Below, one piece after another: positions 48,601 through 61,438 of a stretch of DNA of 64,000 nt (positions are counted from its first letter, which is position 1; each line of letters opens with the position of its first letter). This stretch comes from Hyaloperonospora brassicae (taxonomy: Eukaryota > Oomycota > Peronosporomycetes > Peronosporales > Peronosporaceae), in NCBI GenBank assembly GCA_947650285.1, contig CANTFL010001332.1, positions 909,032-973,031 of the forward strand, given 5' to 3'. The notes below the pieces were generated by a model that did no database searches, had not been told where the DNA came from, and saw only the letters and a program-made list of their open reading frames with translations. Position numbers and translations under genes: made by a program.

Positions 48601-50250
48601 ACAGTGCCCCCAGCAATATTTTATTCTCTAGTTAGCTTCGCTTTGTATGACGACGATTGGCGTAGACACCTCCTCGACGAGACAGTCTTCAGCGGAGCTC
48701 TACGATGTGTCATCCGGCTCGACTACATGTTTCTTGACTCCTTGCTAGTGGAACTGCAATATTTGGCTGCTTCTTATATTGAGCACTTTTATGGTGGGGA
48801 CCATATCCTCCACCGTTTTAATCTTGCCACGTCTCTCACAGGCTAAAAGCCGTGATGCTGGTGGTTTCCTTGGAATTTACTCCGCTAACTATAAATTATG
48901 GATGTCATTTCAGACGAGACAGCTCAGTTTCTAGAACCATTCGTTCAGCTACGAATCCTGACTCCGTATGGGCGGGTTGGAAACGCAAACCCCGCAAGAT
49001 TATAAAAGTTATGGTAGCACGGATTCGGCGTGGTCGCACTCGCGAGCTCTGTAAGTCTCGACAACTTGTATCTTTTTCTGAAGCTGAGAACTTCATAATA
49101 GGTAGAGCGGAAGGTCGAGACCAGCACGATCGCGTGCACGATATTTTGACCTTTCAACAACATAGATACAGTGAGCTTCGTCAGAAAGAAGGATTTGATA
49201 CCTAAGCGACAAAAATAGAGACCCTCCCGCAGCCGTTCTTTTTGCCACAAGTATAGGATCTTCTCCAGGTGCTATAACGACTACATTAAGCTTGGATAAT
49301 AGAGAGGCTACAGATCCTAACGAGATTTTGGCGATCTTTCGCAGCCATTTGGGTGCTCTTTTCGGTGACTCACGTTTCTCATTGCAGCATCAAGTTATTG
49401 ATCTTGACGTCCAAGACCAAATTTTAGATTCGATACAGCGGACTTTAATTCCCGAGCAGGCATACTCTCTCAGAAAAAAATTCTTACAGCTATAGAACCG
49501 GCTCATAAAATTCGCCATATGCGCCAGGTCCCGATGGGTTGTTGGCGGCTTATTATAGACTTTGACCGGACATCTTTGGCGAGATTCTTGGAATCGTATT
49601 TCGCTGTAAGTTATAGATTATTGTATCACTTCCTTTTCAGCGCAAAACATTAGTATCGCTTTTGCATTAGTTAGGATCTCGCTCGGACACCGAAATTGTC
49701 GGCTATTTTTGATGATAAAAGTTGACGTTACAACCGTGACAAGCACTTTTACACATCGGATTCGATAGCTCATGTTACATATAATATACGTTTGAGCAAA
49801 ACGTTGAATATTTGGAAGTTTCCCTCATTATCACGTGCGCTTTCTAAGCGATGTTCATCACTTAAAGTAAGAGAGGGACGGCGACGGTATCGCGGTGTTT
49901 CTACTTTTTTACAAGTCTTACTACCGCGCGGACTAAACAAATGTGTTTCGAATTCTTTATAGGATGGGTCCGGTCCCCGATTTTGCTCCTGGGTCTAGGT
50001 GTCGTACCGTGATCCTGAGGCTCGGTTTATGCTTCTTGGCAATCTGCTGGCCCTAGTGGGAGTCGCCCAAGGGGTCAAAAAGGGTAATCCGCTGTCCTTC
50101 TTTTTGATTATTACGATTATGCCTTACGCCGCTGGTTGATTTACTGCTCTTCCGTCCGTACTCGGAATTACCATCTTAATAGTCATATGACCGGACTGCT
50201 TCTTTTCCGTGGAGGATCGAAATTTTTGTAACGGTTTCCTATGCCGCCCT
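45670..50250 (+). pseudogene. L1-type non-LTR retrotransposon (LINE), degenerate
   Basis: An ordered series of fragments reads as one LINE. About 45674-47700 holds unrecognised ORF1-like frames (141 and 154 codons, adjacent at 46097/46100). About 48150-48850 is the endonuclease/phosphatase-fold part, with VCFQETALC, RCLVVATQVGNVTYYIH and RLDYMFLDSLLVE followed by GGDHILHRFNLATSLTG. About 48900-49205 is the charged linker (VWAGWKRKPRKI, IRRGRTREL, SELRQKEGFDT). About 49250-50200 is the start of the reverse transcriptase, with a recognisable SGSRPRGQKG relic of the usual RGVKQGDPLS block. Frame changes and stops are frequent. The 3' end is lost at the junction with the Gypsy element near 50.3 kb. 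Confidence 0.75.
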
Positions 50251-50299
50251 ACTGACCCAGCTACCCCAAGAGAATTTGCAAATCTCGTGACGAAAGTTG

Positions 50300-53200
50300 C
50301 TTTAGAAACTCAATTTTACACTGTGTGTATCTACGACTGATGATGCCGTATCCCTTATCACCTTGAAGTTGCAGGTGACAATAGACTTGTCACAACCTGC
50401 CCTAGTCTACTGTAAGGCGTCGAGCGATTTATTCGACGCCAGTCATAAAGGAGTTTAGACCCAGGTTCGTTAAGCGCGACATCTCTATAACGAGGATGGC
50501 GATGCGCCTTTCTATATGCGCATCGATTACAGTAAAAAAACGCGGATTTGGAAATCAGGTAAAGTTAGAAGACGACCAGTACGATTACAATTTCGTCGTA
50601 ATGGATCCGGGAAAAATATATGTTATCATGGAATTTCCTTGGCTCAGTAGGCACGAGCCAAGAGTGAGCTGGCAGCATCGATCCGTAACGATTTCTGCCG
50701 CTTGTTCATCAGATAATCATCCGATTAGCATCTTGTAGTGTCCACAATCGTGTGCATGTTCTGAGAATGATTTCGATGGCCTCATTTGCGGTACGGTTGC
50801 AAGCACGACTGCACAACACTTTAATGTACTTTATCAGTACACTGTGGTGCAAGCTCCCGGCGGCTGTACAGAAACACAGGTAGCGCCGAAAATCAAACAA
50901 TTGGAAAGGTCGGGTGTAACGAGAGATGTGTACGTGTCTCGTGGGCAACATCCTAGGAAGAACGAACCGGTTGTCCATAAACGGCAACACGGTATTATAG
51001 GTAGAGTGGACAGTAGACCGTAGAGGATCATTACCTAAATGTGGTTGCACAGCCAGCCAAAAGACGTCGAGAAAAAAGTTTCCCCGCGCTTAAGACATTA
51101 ATTCGTCAAGAGTTACTTGCTGAGAGATTAGGCTCTTAGCAGCCTGTGGAAGCAAGTTACCAAAAAATCGAGACGTTGAACGTCTTGATCAATGACGGGT
51201 CAAGCGTAGGCGCTTATACGCTTGATCTGATTGTGCCTCCGAAGTTAACTCCAGAGATAACGCAATTGCCAACGCTAGAAGCAAAACGGTTCTTGTGTAA
51301 TTTGCGTAGTAGCAAAGTCAAGCATATCTGCATACACGTCACATAGGATAGGTATGTAGCCGATATCTGGTCGGCAACAGTATTTTCTGAGAACGAACTG
51401 GTTCTCACCAGCTCATCGATGGACAAAAGTTTCCTCGATGAGTAGACTTAGATTTAGCGATACACGTATCAATGCTGGCGTCGTTATAGTAAAAACCTTT
51501 GTATAAGGATGAAATCGAGTTCAAGGATGTATTCCTTGCATCAGTAATATACTACTTACCGAAGGAAAATTGCAACCGACATGAGATCGAGCTCAAACCG
51601 GGCTCGAAGTACTGTGTCATAAAGCAGTGGCCAATGCCTCGAGAATACGTACTAGCGGTCGACAAGTTCGTTGCCGGTCGCTTTGCAGCGTGCCATGTGA
51701 GGGAATAACAAATTCCCACACAGCTCTACGACCTTCTGTGTGCAAAAAGCCACGAAAGAATAGCGTATAGTGCACGCATTTAAAAAATTGAATGCTGCAA
51801 CGGTACCGGCTCTAACGCCGATACCGAGGAAGGACGTCATCATAGATGGTATGTCAAAGAGTACCATCTTTTCGTCCATGGATCTGATGGATGGATTCTA
51901 TCAGATCCTCATGCGTGAACGGGACATCCCTAATACAGCAGTGAGCACCTCAAGATGTATTCTGTGGGAGTAGCTAGTTATGGCATAGGGGCTGAGAAAT
52001 GCCCCTGCAACGTTCAATAGATGTGTTACAAATCTGTTCAGACCGGTGCGAAATTTCGCACCGAGTTCTTTAAAGATGTGTTTGTCTATACCCGATATAC
52101 AGATGGAAAGACGGACGTTGAAGTTCATTGAACACACGTTCGTCAGATTCTTTAACTTATGCGCAAGCTTAAGTTGTACGCCATCATCAAGAAGTGTATA
52201 TTTGCGGCCAGCGAATATACACTTCTTGGGTGCGTCGTGGGTAAACACGACGTACGCATTGATTATAAAAACATTAAGGCGATTACCGACTTGCCTGTGC
52301 CAGTCAATATCACGGTACTTCGTAAGTTCATTGGCCTAGCGGCTTACTTGCACAAGTACCCGCGCAACTACGCCGAGATGACTGTGTATGTTTCTTGTTC
52401 ACTTAAGAAACACGTGAAGCGGTTATGGAACACGGACGTTTAGCGTTCCTTCGAAGTTAATACGCAGAGGCAGATAAGATAGCTAAAATATGGCGATAGC
52501 AGATCAGGACAGACCGTTCCATGTGGTCTGTGACGCCAGCGATTTTGCAATCGGCTGTGCGTTGGTGCAATTTGATACAGACGGCGCAGAGCGCGTCATT
52601 TGCTATCAGTAGCGTCAACTGCAAGCAGACGAGCGTTATTATTTATTGCAAGACAAGGAATCGCTTGCGATGAAATACGCACTGGCTGGGTTTCATGTCT
52701 ATATTCGAGGAGATGGACCGTTCGTTGTGTATACGGACCATGCGTCATCACGCACGGCCGTATACAGCCCCCCACTCTCGCAAAGAATGGCGGGATGGCT
52801 GTAATTTTTGTGAAGAATAACTTTTACGTGAGATACAAGCCTGGAAGAATATATGTAGTCGCTAATACGCTTTTGCGCCGCGCCAACTTCGAGACGGCTG
52901 CGTCTTTAAGCAATCAGACCAATCCCTTTGTTGCAACATTTTTCGCTATTGTTCAGTCATCAACACTTATTGATGACGTTAGATAAGCCTACGCAGGTGA
53001 TTAGGATCTCCTGTGTTTCATCGATCACCTCGTCGATCCATCCCGATAATCTTACAAAGCTTTAACGCCATTGGTTTGTTTCTCATTGGATCGGTACACA
53101 TCACGCAATGGGTTGCTGTTCGTTCCTCATCGATACATAACGATAACGGGTTGCTAAATTATACAGCCGTTTCCGGCGACACTTCTCGTGCCGTCGTTAC

Positions 53201-56200
53201 CGCTCAAAATTGCTCGCGCTTGCGCATAACGAATGGGTGTCAAGATAATTCAAAAATGAGCACCGTGGTCGTAAAAAGACTTATTTTACAGTATGTCGTG
53301 ACTTTTACTGGCCCCGCCAGTATCAGTTTGTGCGAATTACATAAGTAATTACGAATTTTGTCAACGGGTGGATCAAACTAAACACATCCCGTGCGTGTTT
53401 ACAGCCTCTTCCTCTATCGACAGAGTGCTGAGAGTCCGTTTCAATGGACTTTGTCTCCGGTTTTCCTAAAAACGACCTCACGATTGGTGGAATTCTTGTT
53501 TCCGTTGACTGGTTACGCAATATGGTGCATCTTGCAGCAACCCCGAGTCGATCACTGCTCAGGGCTAACCCCGTGTCTTTATCGACACAGATGTCGACTC
53601 CACGGGTTACCCCGTGAATTCGTGTCCGACCGTGACCCTCGCTTTACGGCGAAGTTTTGTTAATCCGTATTCCGATAGCTTTGAACGCGTTTGGATATGT
53701 CAACATATAACCTTCCCAAAACAGATGGTCAGACGAATCGTGACAATCGTATCCTTAAAGAGATTCTTCGAGGATAACTCCACTCGTTTACAAGTTGAAG
53801 TGACTTCTTGCCGATGGTCGAGCTCGCCATCAACAACTCAGTGCATGCGTCCACACAGCATACCCTGTTCTTCTTGAATGACGTACGCCATATACATATT
53901 CTCGCTCTTTTAGAGTGCGACTCAAGTTTGAGTGGAGAAGAGACTCGCTCGAGAAAAAACAGTTTTGGCTCTTGCTCATCAGGTGTCGATGCGAGCGTCG
54001 TCAAGTACGATGCCGATGTCAACCAATTCATCATTATAGACGAAACAACATGGTAATTGCAACTCCGCTATTACTGTCGCTGTTGTCGACGACGATGATA
54101 GTATCAACCTCCTTCCTCGATGACGATTCCAGAAAGGATGATGACACCCTAACTGAAGAAGAGAAAGATCGATTAGTAGTGCAGACTAAGCGCGCTAATA
54201 CAAGCACAACAGAATCAGCAGAGAGATTTCGTCGGACCCAAGAATTAATGGCCCGTATCATGCACGATCCCGTCGCTAACGCGGTGGATCGACAGAAACG
54301 GAATGCGGATAAGAATGGAAGAGCAAACGTTGTTTCATTTAAGGTTACTGACCCATTGCTATTGTCTACGAGTAACTTTTTTAAACCCGCAGTCACAAAT
54401 GTCGGCAGAAGTAAAATACTGCTTAAATATATCGGTTCGTTCCGTGTACTGCATCTCCGGGGCAATGTATACACGAACGAGTTGCCTCGTAGGATGCGAA
54501 CACATTATACGTGTTATGTTGACCTATCTGCCCGAATCATCAATACGCGGCCTCTTTTGAGAACGGAGACATTCAAAACGATCAAGAGTTCCCAACAGAT
54601 CCTTGTGGTAGCAAACCAAACGCTCGAGTGGTGTCATTACCGACGCTATCTCGCTACGAGCTTGCTCCAGTTCGTCGCACAAGTGACGAGATTTCCATTC
54701 GTCCTCCAGTTTGGAGACCCTATAATGCGCTCGTGTATACGCACGATCGTCACGGTAGTGCTCAACGTCGTCGATAACATACGACGAAGCTTGCCCTCGT
54801 GTCCAACGTCCTCCTATAACTCGCAGAGGTCGCTCTCGTGTCGGCCTACCACCTCCTACAGATCCGACAGTTAAGTCGGATCTGGTCTTCCCGCCTCCAC
54901 CACAACCGCTGACGAACTTTCACGGTGGCCAACGCTTTCACGTGGAGCATGCCCATCCTAATCTATTTGAATGGGCAGCGGAAGATCGATCTCGTTTGCT
55001 GGCGGGAAGATCTACCCTCGCACGACAGCTTAGATCCTCGTGCCCAGCTATTGATTGGTGTTGCGGGCCTGGTCGAACATTAACACCAGGCATATCTAAT
55101 GAGTCAGAAGTCATTTCGAAAAACACGCACCCAGCGCGCTTATATTCGTATCTCAAATTAACAATTACGTCGCGTATCTCAGTCGAGATCTGAAACCCTC
55201 CCCAGGGCAAATGAAAAGAGTATAGTTACCTTTGGGCAAGCCAACGAGTTGTCCTCACAACTCAAACATGGTCTATTTCAAGTGAGGAAATGTATGCATG
55301 CCTCACGAGACAACTGGTGTAGTGTAATCGAGCATCGAATGGCGTTCCCTTCTCAAAACTGATACGTGCCGTATCAAGTTTTCGCAGCCGTGCATTGCGC
55401 CCAATGTCTTGGACATTGTGTATGAACTATTCCCTACCGGCCAACAGCGACATTTAGTCATGCTTGTAGTTTCCGCCGTACCGCCGATGTTTCAATAAAG
55501 CATCGAGATAAAGACCTTTTTTAGCGCGAAAGCTGCTCGCGCTGATGACAAGGACGTGAAGCTTATGGCATCGAGTAAAGGAATGTGTTAGTGTTTGATT
55601 GTCTCATCGGGCAAGCTGATAATCAGTTTCTCTTTCAGACGCCACGGCTCGCCATCTGAGGCTCGCTGTACAAAAGGAATTTCTGACATGGTACCAACAG
55701 AGGTTGTGGTACCACAAACTTCAATAACACGCGCGATCCATCGCCGTAATACCGCGACTGCGACTGCGCCGACACAGGCGAATCTGATGAGTAATTAGAC
55801 TCATCATCCGACCAAACAGATTATGATGCAATTCATGAATCATCTTGTTTGGCCAAGCCTTCTCACTTAATGACTTGGAAATAGTCACCACGGTGATCCG
55901 GGCGGCATCGTGACTTTCACTGAGTCGAACGCTTCATCCGACTCGTAAGATTAGGTTTGAGCTCTCTATCGGAACCACCATCTTCACATGGTGCGGTACC
56001 ACATGCGCCTGCAGCAACATGTGCTGCAGGTAAAGAAGGATCAGCAGACGACGAATTGTCGGCCGCGTTCACGCGATTAGCTGAGTGCTTTGCGGCTTTC
56101 ACTTCGCATCGCATGGGCTTGATAACCGTGCGATGCGAGGTCAGAAATGAATGGTTCTGACTTAACAAGTGCTCCAATTACCACATTGTTCCACAAAGGT

Positions 56201-56239
56201 ATTCATCAATCGAGATAGTCACTAGTACGACTATCGTTT
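50300..56239 (+). pseudogene. Ty3/Gypsy retrotransposon pol with chromodomain, degenerate
   Basis: Blocks in order are: aspartic protease with PALVYCKASSDLF and MEFPWLSRHEPRVSW (50340-50740); a linker (51146-51345); reverse transcriptase from 51499, with FNKLNAATVP-like, STIFSSMDLMDGFYQILMRE and RKFIGLAAYLHKYPRNYAEM (to 52440), where the expected YxDD catalytic box reads FFKD; RNase H (52480-52900, VVCDASDFAIGCALVQFDTDG); integrase (53010-54060, LPREFVSDRDPRFTAKF and MVELAINNSVHAST); a linker ending PPPPQPL; and a chromodomain relic (54900-55095, GGQRFHVE). Coding-like fragments continue to 56160. No gag and no 5' LTR are seen. Frameshifts and stops throughout make it dead. Confidence 0.88.
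55200..56160 (+). pseudogene. Extra coding-like region downstream of the Gypsy chromodomain
   Basis: Between the chromodomain relic and the polypurine tract, the plus strand holds broken frames with protein-like composition: QLKHGLFQVRKCMHASRDNW (about 55255-55315), ISDMVPTEVVVPQTSITRAI (about 55680-55740) and an acidic and Ser/Ala-rich segment (55957-56160). No known domain is recognised. It could be a 3' accessory frame or the end of a long pol tail. Its intact form cannot be judged from this damaged copy. Confidence 0.45.
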
Positions 56240-56248
56240 AGGGGGGGG
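56240..56248 (+). other. Polypurine tract of the Gypsy element
   Basis: A run of A followed by eight G directly precedes the LTR-like sequence, as expected for the plus-strand primer site. Its position downstream of pol on the same strand supports this reading. Confidence 0.55.
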
Positions 56249-56700
56249 CAGCGGGGTGAGTCAGCTACATAATATTATCATTTTTATTAATATGAAAATC
56301 GAGAGTATTATGTCTACTATCTTTACAACAATATCGCTGAGCTCAGTGATATTGTTGCGCTGACCCAAGGGTCTAGTCATTGGTTGATATGCCATTATAT
56401 TATCCCACCACTTGCTGCCATACTCCCGCAATGGGTTGTGAGTAGACGTCACTATACCTGCTTTGAATTTTATATAGTTAAGTTAGGACTTAGTAGTCAA
56501 GACGCATTTCAGGACTTCAATATATTGATACAGTTTTCCTTTTCCTTGCAAAAATTTGGGTGTATGTACTTAGTCTTTCTCTGAACGCGTATAGAGTCCG
56601 GACTCTAACAAGGGCACTAGCTCTTACTGTAGTCAGTGGGAGATCGATACGAACGGTTGTCAGTACTTAGCCCACCCCACAGTGCCCTGCTAAAAATACA
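56249..56700 (+). mobile_element. Diverged 3' LTR of the Gypsy element (LTR-A family, copy 3)
   Basis: The sequence from about 56320 to 56455 aligns with the reverse complement of the solo LTR at 63553-63943. Shared words in order are AACAATATC, CAAGGGTCT, TCATTGGTTGATAT, GCAATG and AGACGTCAC; weaker similarity continues to about 56560. It lies right after the polypurine tract, so the true sense of this LTR family is opposite to that of copies 2 and 4 as written here. It keeps hairpins at equivalent places although bases differ: AATATCGCTGA/TCAGTGATATT at 56332-56355, and AGGGCACT/AGTGCCCT at 56611-56618 and 56681-56688. The exact 3' border is uncertain. Confidence 0.65.
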
Positions 56701-56759
56701 GGACGGTAACAAGAATCGGAGCCAGCGTTGCCAATTGCTATTTTCGCCGCAGCTTGTAT

Positions 56760-58935
56760 TGTAACGGGGCACACCCTTGCGTGAAATTAACGCAAGGGTT
56801 TGGTGCCCCGGCAGACGTAGACGAGGCAAACGAGGAAGCGTAGATAAGCGAAAAGTAGAACTGTTATATTAATATAATTAAGTCTTTAAGCACTGTCTCT
56901 CTGTTTGACTTAACTTAATTATACTAATCTAACTGAATGTATGACGATGTGGTGAAGTCACTATTTAAAATTTGTACGAGGATCGGTGGCTACACATCTG
57001 GGACGCCTCTTACTGGTGGAAAAAGAGGCCAGGGGACTTGGCGATCCAATAAGGAAACGGGATCGGCGATCCGATCCAACTGTCGTCAGACTGATGGGTA
57101 TGGACCGATCTGAGACGGGGTGATCTGGGACAAGACGACAGTTAGGACGATTTACATGGAGCGATCTGGGACAAGGATCTGAGATCGGGCGATGTGATGT
57201 GACTCTGTGACGAAGGTGTAACATCCTGCAGACCGGTGACACTCTCTACGGGTCTCCCAAAGGGAGTACTGATTTAGGCTAATTATGGGCCGATCTGGAA
57301 GTGGGGATGTTTGTGGGGGTCCGTGGGACCGTTGTAAGAATTGTGGATGGTCTCATTGTGCGGATAAACCGTTGATTATAGTGTCGGAGCATGCACAATG
57401 AACGGAAAAGACATATAGGGCCGGATCGCACTGTGTCGATCCTCAACGATCTCGAATTGGACATCCGATCGGTCATGTTCCCTGCTGGTTATGGATATAT
57501 CGATGATGGAGCTATTGTACGATGATGTACATGCTTGTTGGAGATCCATGAGTGATGTCATAAAAGTTCAGACCGAAAGAGCTAGTGGAAGCCGGTCGAA
57601 GTGACGTCGCAAAATGGATTTAGACACATTCCACATCTTGGATACAATTTTGGACTTTTCGGTACCAAAATTGGGTATTTGGTACCATATTTGTAATTTG
57701 GTCCTTTTTGGTGTCTAGGTACGATATCGGGAGTATTGGCGCTATCTTTGAAGTACAGGTCACGAAATTTCGACACGTGTTCAAGGAGGCAGTCTAGCTT
57801 AAAGGTGATATCGACTTTGAGAGTGACCTACGGTTGGGAATAGGCTTAATGATAGGTTGGATATTAATTTGGTTGGTTAATAAACAGACTTGAACTCTAC
57901 TTCTTCTGCTCACGACGCACGTTCTCCTCCCCTCTTCTCCGGGCAAGATTAATTTGTCTTCCCCGGCGGGTCAAGGTACGCGTGTTACAAGGACACAGAA
58001 GACCGATCTTGGATTGTTGGCCAAGATCGAGAAGAGCGATCACGGGATATCTGGCCCGGATCGATCAAGTACTCACACTCAACTCAACTGCTAGGGTAGC
58101 AGCCACACAACAAAGGAAAAGAAAAAGGATTTTAGACACAAGAGCGCGAGACGGCTCAAGTGGTCAGAAGATCTGGACAAGACGTTCAAGACAAGACCGA
58201 GCAAGATCGAAGCGATCTACTGGACATATCGGCGTGGTTCATTTTAGCGAAACCAAGAACCGATCTGTCTATATTGCGCACTTCCGGCAAGATCGGCCGA
58301 TCCCGAGACCAGATCGGACCGATCCCAACGCAAAATAGACGCAAGACTACTATTTGCTGAGTGAATATTTCCGCACAGCGAAGACCTTGGTCCCGAAGAC
58401 AAATCGAAATCGGTGTGATTCAAGATCGAGATCGCGACTTCTCCAAATAGAGATCGCCGCGACTCAAGATCAGGATCGCAGAATTCCGTTCGTGGTGTGA
58501 AGATTTCCGCACCGGAAGCAAACGCTCAACCCCAAACCCTCATCGAGATCGGCATCTCCCAAGTCCATTACGAAGAGCTCAAGCCAGCCCAACAGACGGG
58601 TACACAAGGTGAGCACAAGGTTATACAGCAAGGCACGGTTCGGAGTACCCCCTCCGTGAGTCGGCAAGTCTGGGCAAGTGGAAGATCGACACTCACTAAA
58701 GTAATTTTGTGAGATCGACTTCACGACAACGACGTCTACTCACCACTCATTGCGCGCGTCTTGCGGCGATTGGTGGGTCGATATCGTCAAGATATCAACC
58801 AATGAGCAGACGCTTTGGATGACCCATCAATATCACCACCATTGGTGATATTATTAAAAGAATATTCAACATAATACTATTTATTATCATTATCTTCTAA
58901 ATGACAATTTCCATGTAACGGGCTGCCCCGTTATA
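56760..58935 (-). mobile_element. Solo LTR (LTR-A family, copy 2) split by a nested insertion
   Basis: 56760-56947 matches the first half and about 58733-58935 the second half of the intact solo LTR at 63553-63943. The outer ends are TGTAACGGGGC and GCCCCGTTATA (one base changed). The outer flanks carry a perfect 5-bp duplication TGTAT (56755-56759 and 58936-58940). Without the inserted 1.78 kb the LTR is about 391 bp, the same as the intact copy. No internal retroelement sequence adjoins it, so it is a solo LTR. Confidence 0.9.
56948..58728 (+). mobile_element. GATC-rich TG...CA element, copy 2, nested in a solo LTR (1.78 kb)
   Basis: The termini TGTGGTGAAGTC and GACTTCACGACA are inverted repeats with one mismatch in 12. 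ACGA flanks both sides (56944-56947 and 58729-58732), fitting a 4- or 5-bp target duplication. The interior has clusters of GATC-containing words (57030-57190 and 57980-58480), a TTAATAAACA poly(A)-like word near 57880, and a short frame at 58497-58712 of unknown product. The 3' 170 bp and 5' end align with copy 1 at 43440-44869. It is probably a large solo LTR or a non-autonomous LTR element. It is younger than the LTR it interrupts. Confidence 0.75.
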
Positions 58936-60880
58936 TGTATACCAAAGATAGAGTACAACAAGGCGTGACTCTTTATAGTGGCCACTATGCCATGTCTCAG
59001 AAGCAAAAAGGTTGCTGTCGCTACCAAAACCACCTAACCTACGTTTTTAAACGTACAGGTCTTGAACGCGTCCCTCATCATTGTGCTGAAGCAAGGCTGA
59101 TCGCGGCGACAAATGATACGCGTTTCTTTTCCAAACAAAACTTGCGCTAGATCTCTTTTCGTCACCAAAATCTGCACAAGTGATAACGGAACGAGCTATG
59201 TCGAGCAACACTCGTGAGCATGACGGCTCATGTAGGCATCGCGGTGGACACCAGTGAATCTGATCGGTTGTCTAGCGAGCGTGTGCCGCTGCTCGAGCAC
59301 AAAGTAGTTCCAAGAGTCAGAAGGGTCTTTACATGGATGCGATCTGCTTGGTGTTTGAGCGGCAGACCGCTTTTTTATGCATCTTGTAGTCGCCTGTCAC
59401 TTATGGTGAAAGGTAAGCACTAACAGTAGACTCAACAAGAATCGAAAGAGAGTCACTAACGTGGTAAGATCTACGAACGACGTAAGCGTACCAGACATTT
59501 TTTTGAATAGAAATCCAGCCAGTAGTTGAAGTAATGTCTTTCTTTCTGCCGTCTTTGCATATATAATACCTAGCCGCTTTGAGTTCGAGAGCGCCCACAA
59601 GTTGGACTAACGCATTCTCCAGCGCGTCGAGGCGAAGAGAAATTTTCCACCGGAGCAAAAGACCAGGCAATTTTAAAGGCGGTAGTAGAGCGTGAGTCGC
59701 TCAGAGGCATTAACGTTTTGTTCCAGACGAAGGCATTGAGCGCAAAGCGGGCGTTTTTGAGCATCTGAGTCCACGTGGCCAGTGGCTGGGACTGACCAGC
59801 CACATGTGTGAAGCCGATCTTGGGAGTGCGACCACATATCTCATGCTTCAGTTTGCCGCTCGGCCCGTCCACATACTTAGGACCAGGCGGGACTAGTTTC
59901 ACGTATTGACCGTTAAATTCGTCTCATACCGACACCGCCTAAAGCGTCTGGTTTTCTACTGTAGGTTTATTAATTCACACGACAGTATGGTCCAAGTCGT
60001 AAAGTTTTCAGGTAGAATTGTCATCCGGGATCTACCATGCGTACATAATGGCAAAGACGCCCCGGTGCCATTTAAGCGCCCGTAGACTTGGGATCCGAGC
60101 GTGTGCCCTTGTCATTTAATGGCATCAGATCCCGTTGGCATGTAACCAGAGCTGGTCTTGCCCGCAGCATTTACAGCTAGGTACGGGTGGCACATTCCCT
60201 CTGCAATGTGGAGTTGAGGTTTGGATTTGACGCTTGCCTCGTCGGATATTGCCAGGGACTTTGGCTTAGGAAACGGCTTGACTTGATCGTAGTCAATCGG
60301 CTTCTCCTCCCTGAGCAAGTAAAACAGATGTATCGAGCAGGGCGCCGTACAAGACGATGGAGGTCTTCATGATCACTCAACGTCGTGTCTAGGCGTAGTG
60401 GTCGAATTGCAGAATAAATGAAGGCGATGCGTTGCTGCAGGAACAAAAAAATGACACGACTGTGGGAGCTTATTGCAGGTGAGACACACTTCAGTCGGGA
60501 TGCGGGCACACCACAAAATCGAGCATCATAGCCGATACAATAGACAGGTTGAGCAAATCCAGAATCTAGCAGTGTTCATGCAAATGTTCAGAATCAGCAC
60601 CAGTTCTGAGATGAGCCCAAGCAGAGCACAAATAATGGGGAACACACAATGGCCAACTCCCAGATTGTATGAAATTGCGTGATTGGTTACAAGAATTTCC
60701 ATTTTAAATAGCCGTTGGTTTGATCTTATTGGGCAAACTTTATTTGGCAAACGGAAGGCTCACTGCTCATTTTGCGACATACAAGCTCCCACGAAGAAGG
60801 AAGGAGGCCTCTGCATTGCCCGGTGTTGGCTCCCTCATCCTCGCGGGAAGCAATTTATGTGGTTATGAGGTCTAAGAGTG

Positions 60881-60928
60881 GATGTAAATTTATCTGGATG
60901 TTAGTTTATCTGAATGTTAGTTTATCCG
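60881..60928 (+). repeat. Three 16-bp tandem units
   Basis: Units at 60881, 60897 and 60913 share the pattern GATGTTAGTTTATCTG with two or fewer changes each and an exact 16-bp period. Confidence 0.85.
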
Positions 60929-61438
60929 CACGTGGTAGGAGCAAAAATTAATAAGTAAATGTTAATTTCTGTGCACGTGAAAGAAGAGGGGACGCAGCGC
61001 GCGATCAGCGGCTTGTAGACAATCGACCGCGCGATTTGTACGGACTAATACCGACATATTTCGCGATTCAAGTTGCTTTGACTCCATTTGATGTGCTATA
61101 TCTTGCTGTCTGCTTAATGCCTGAAACGTGTAATAGGAAGGACGTTATCAAGATCGTGAAACCTCGTATTCATTCTAATTAAGTCGATTACGAAGATTCA
61201 GCACCATTCCTGATGTACTATGAAGTGGTTCTGACGCCGTTGCTACTTGATTTACCACCAGGGATCGCATAGAAGGGCTAATAAAGTTGACAAGCGAGGT
61301 GGATGCCAGAAATCGCGCTATAACGTCAATAAACGCCGAGCTCAGACGTAAGGCGGCATGTGAAGGTAATGTGGAAGCAACATATAGGACGCTCCATGAT
61401 CGAATTAAGCAGTTTCCGCAAGTGCAGGTAGAAAGAAC

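Noticed and set aside
58941..60318. Reading the minus-strand fragments as a Copia reverse transcriptase
   Set aside because: Some words are suggestive, but no YVDD-type or integrase motif is visible, so no family is assigned.
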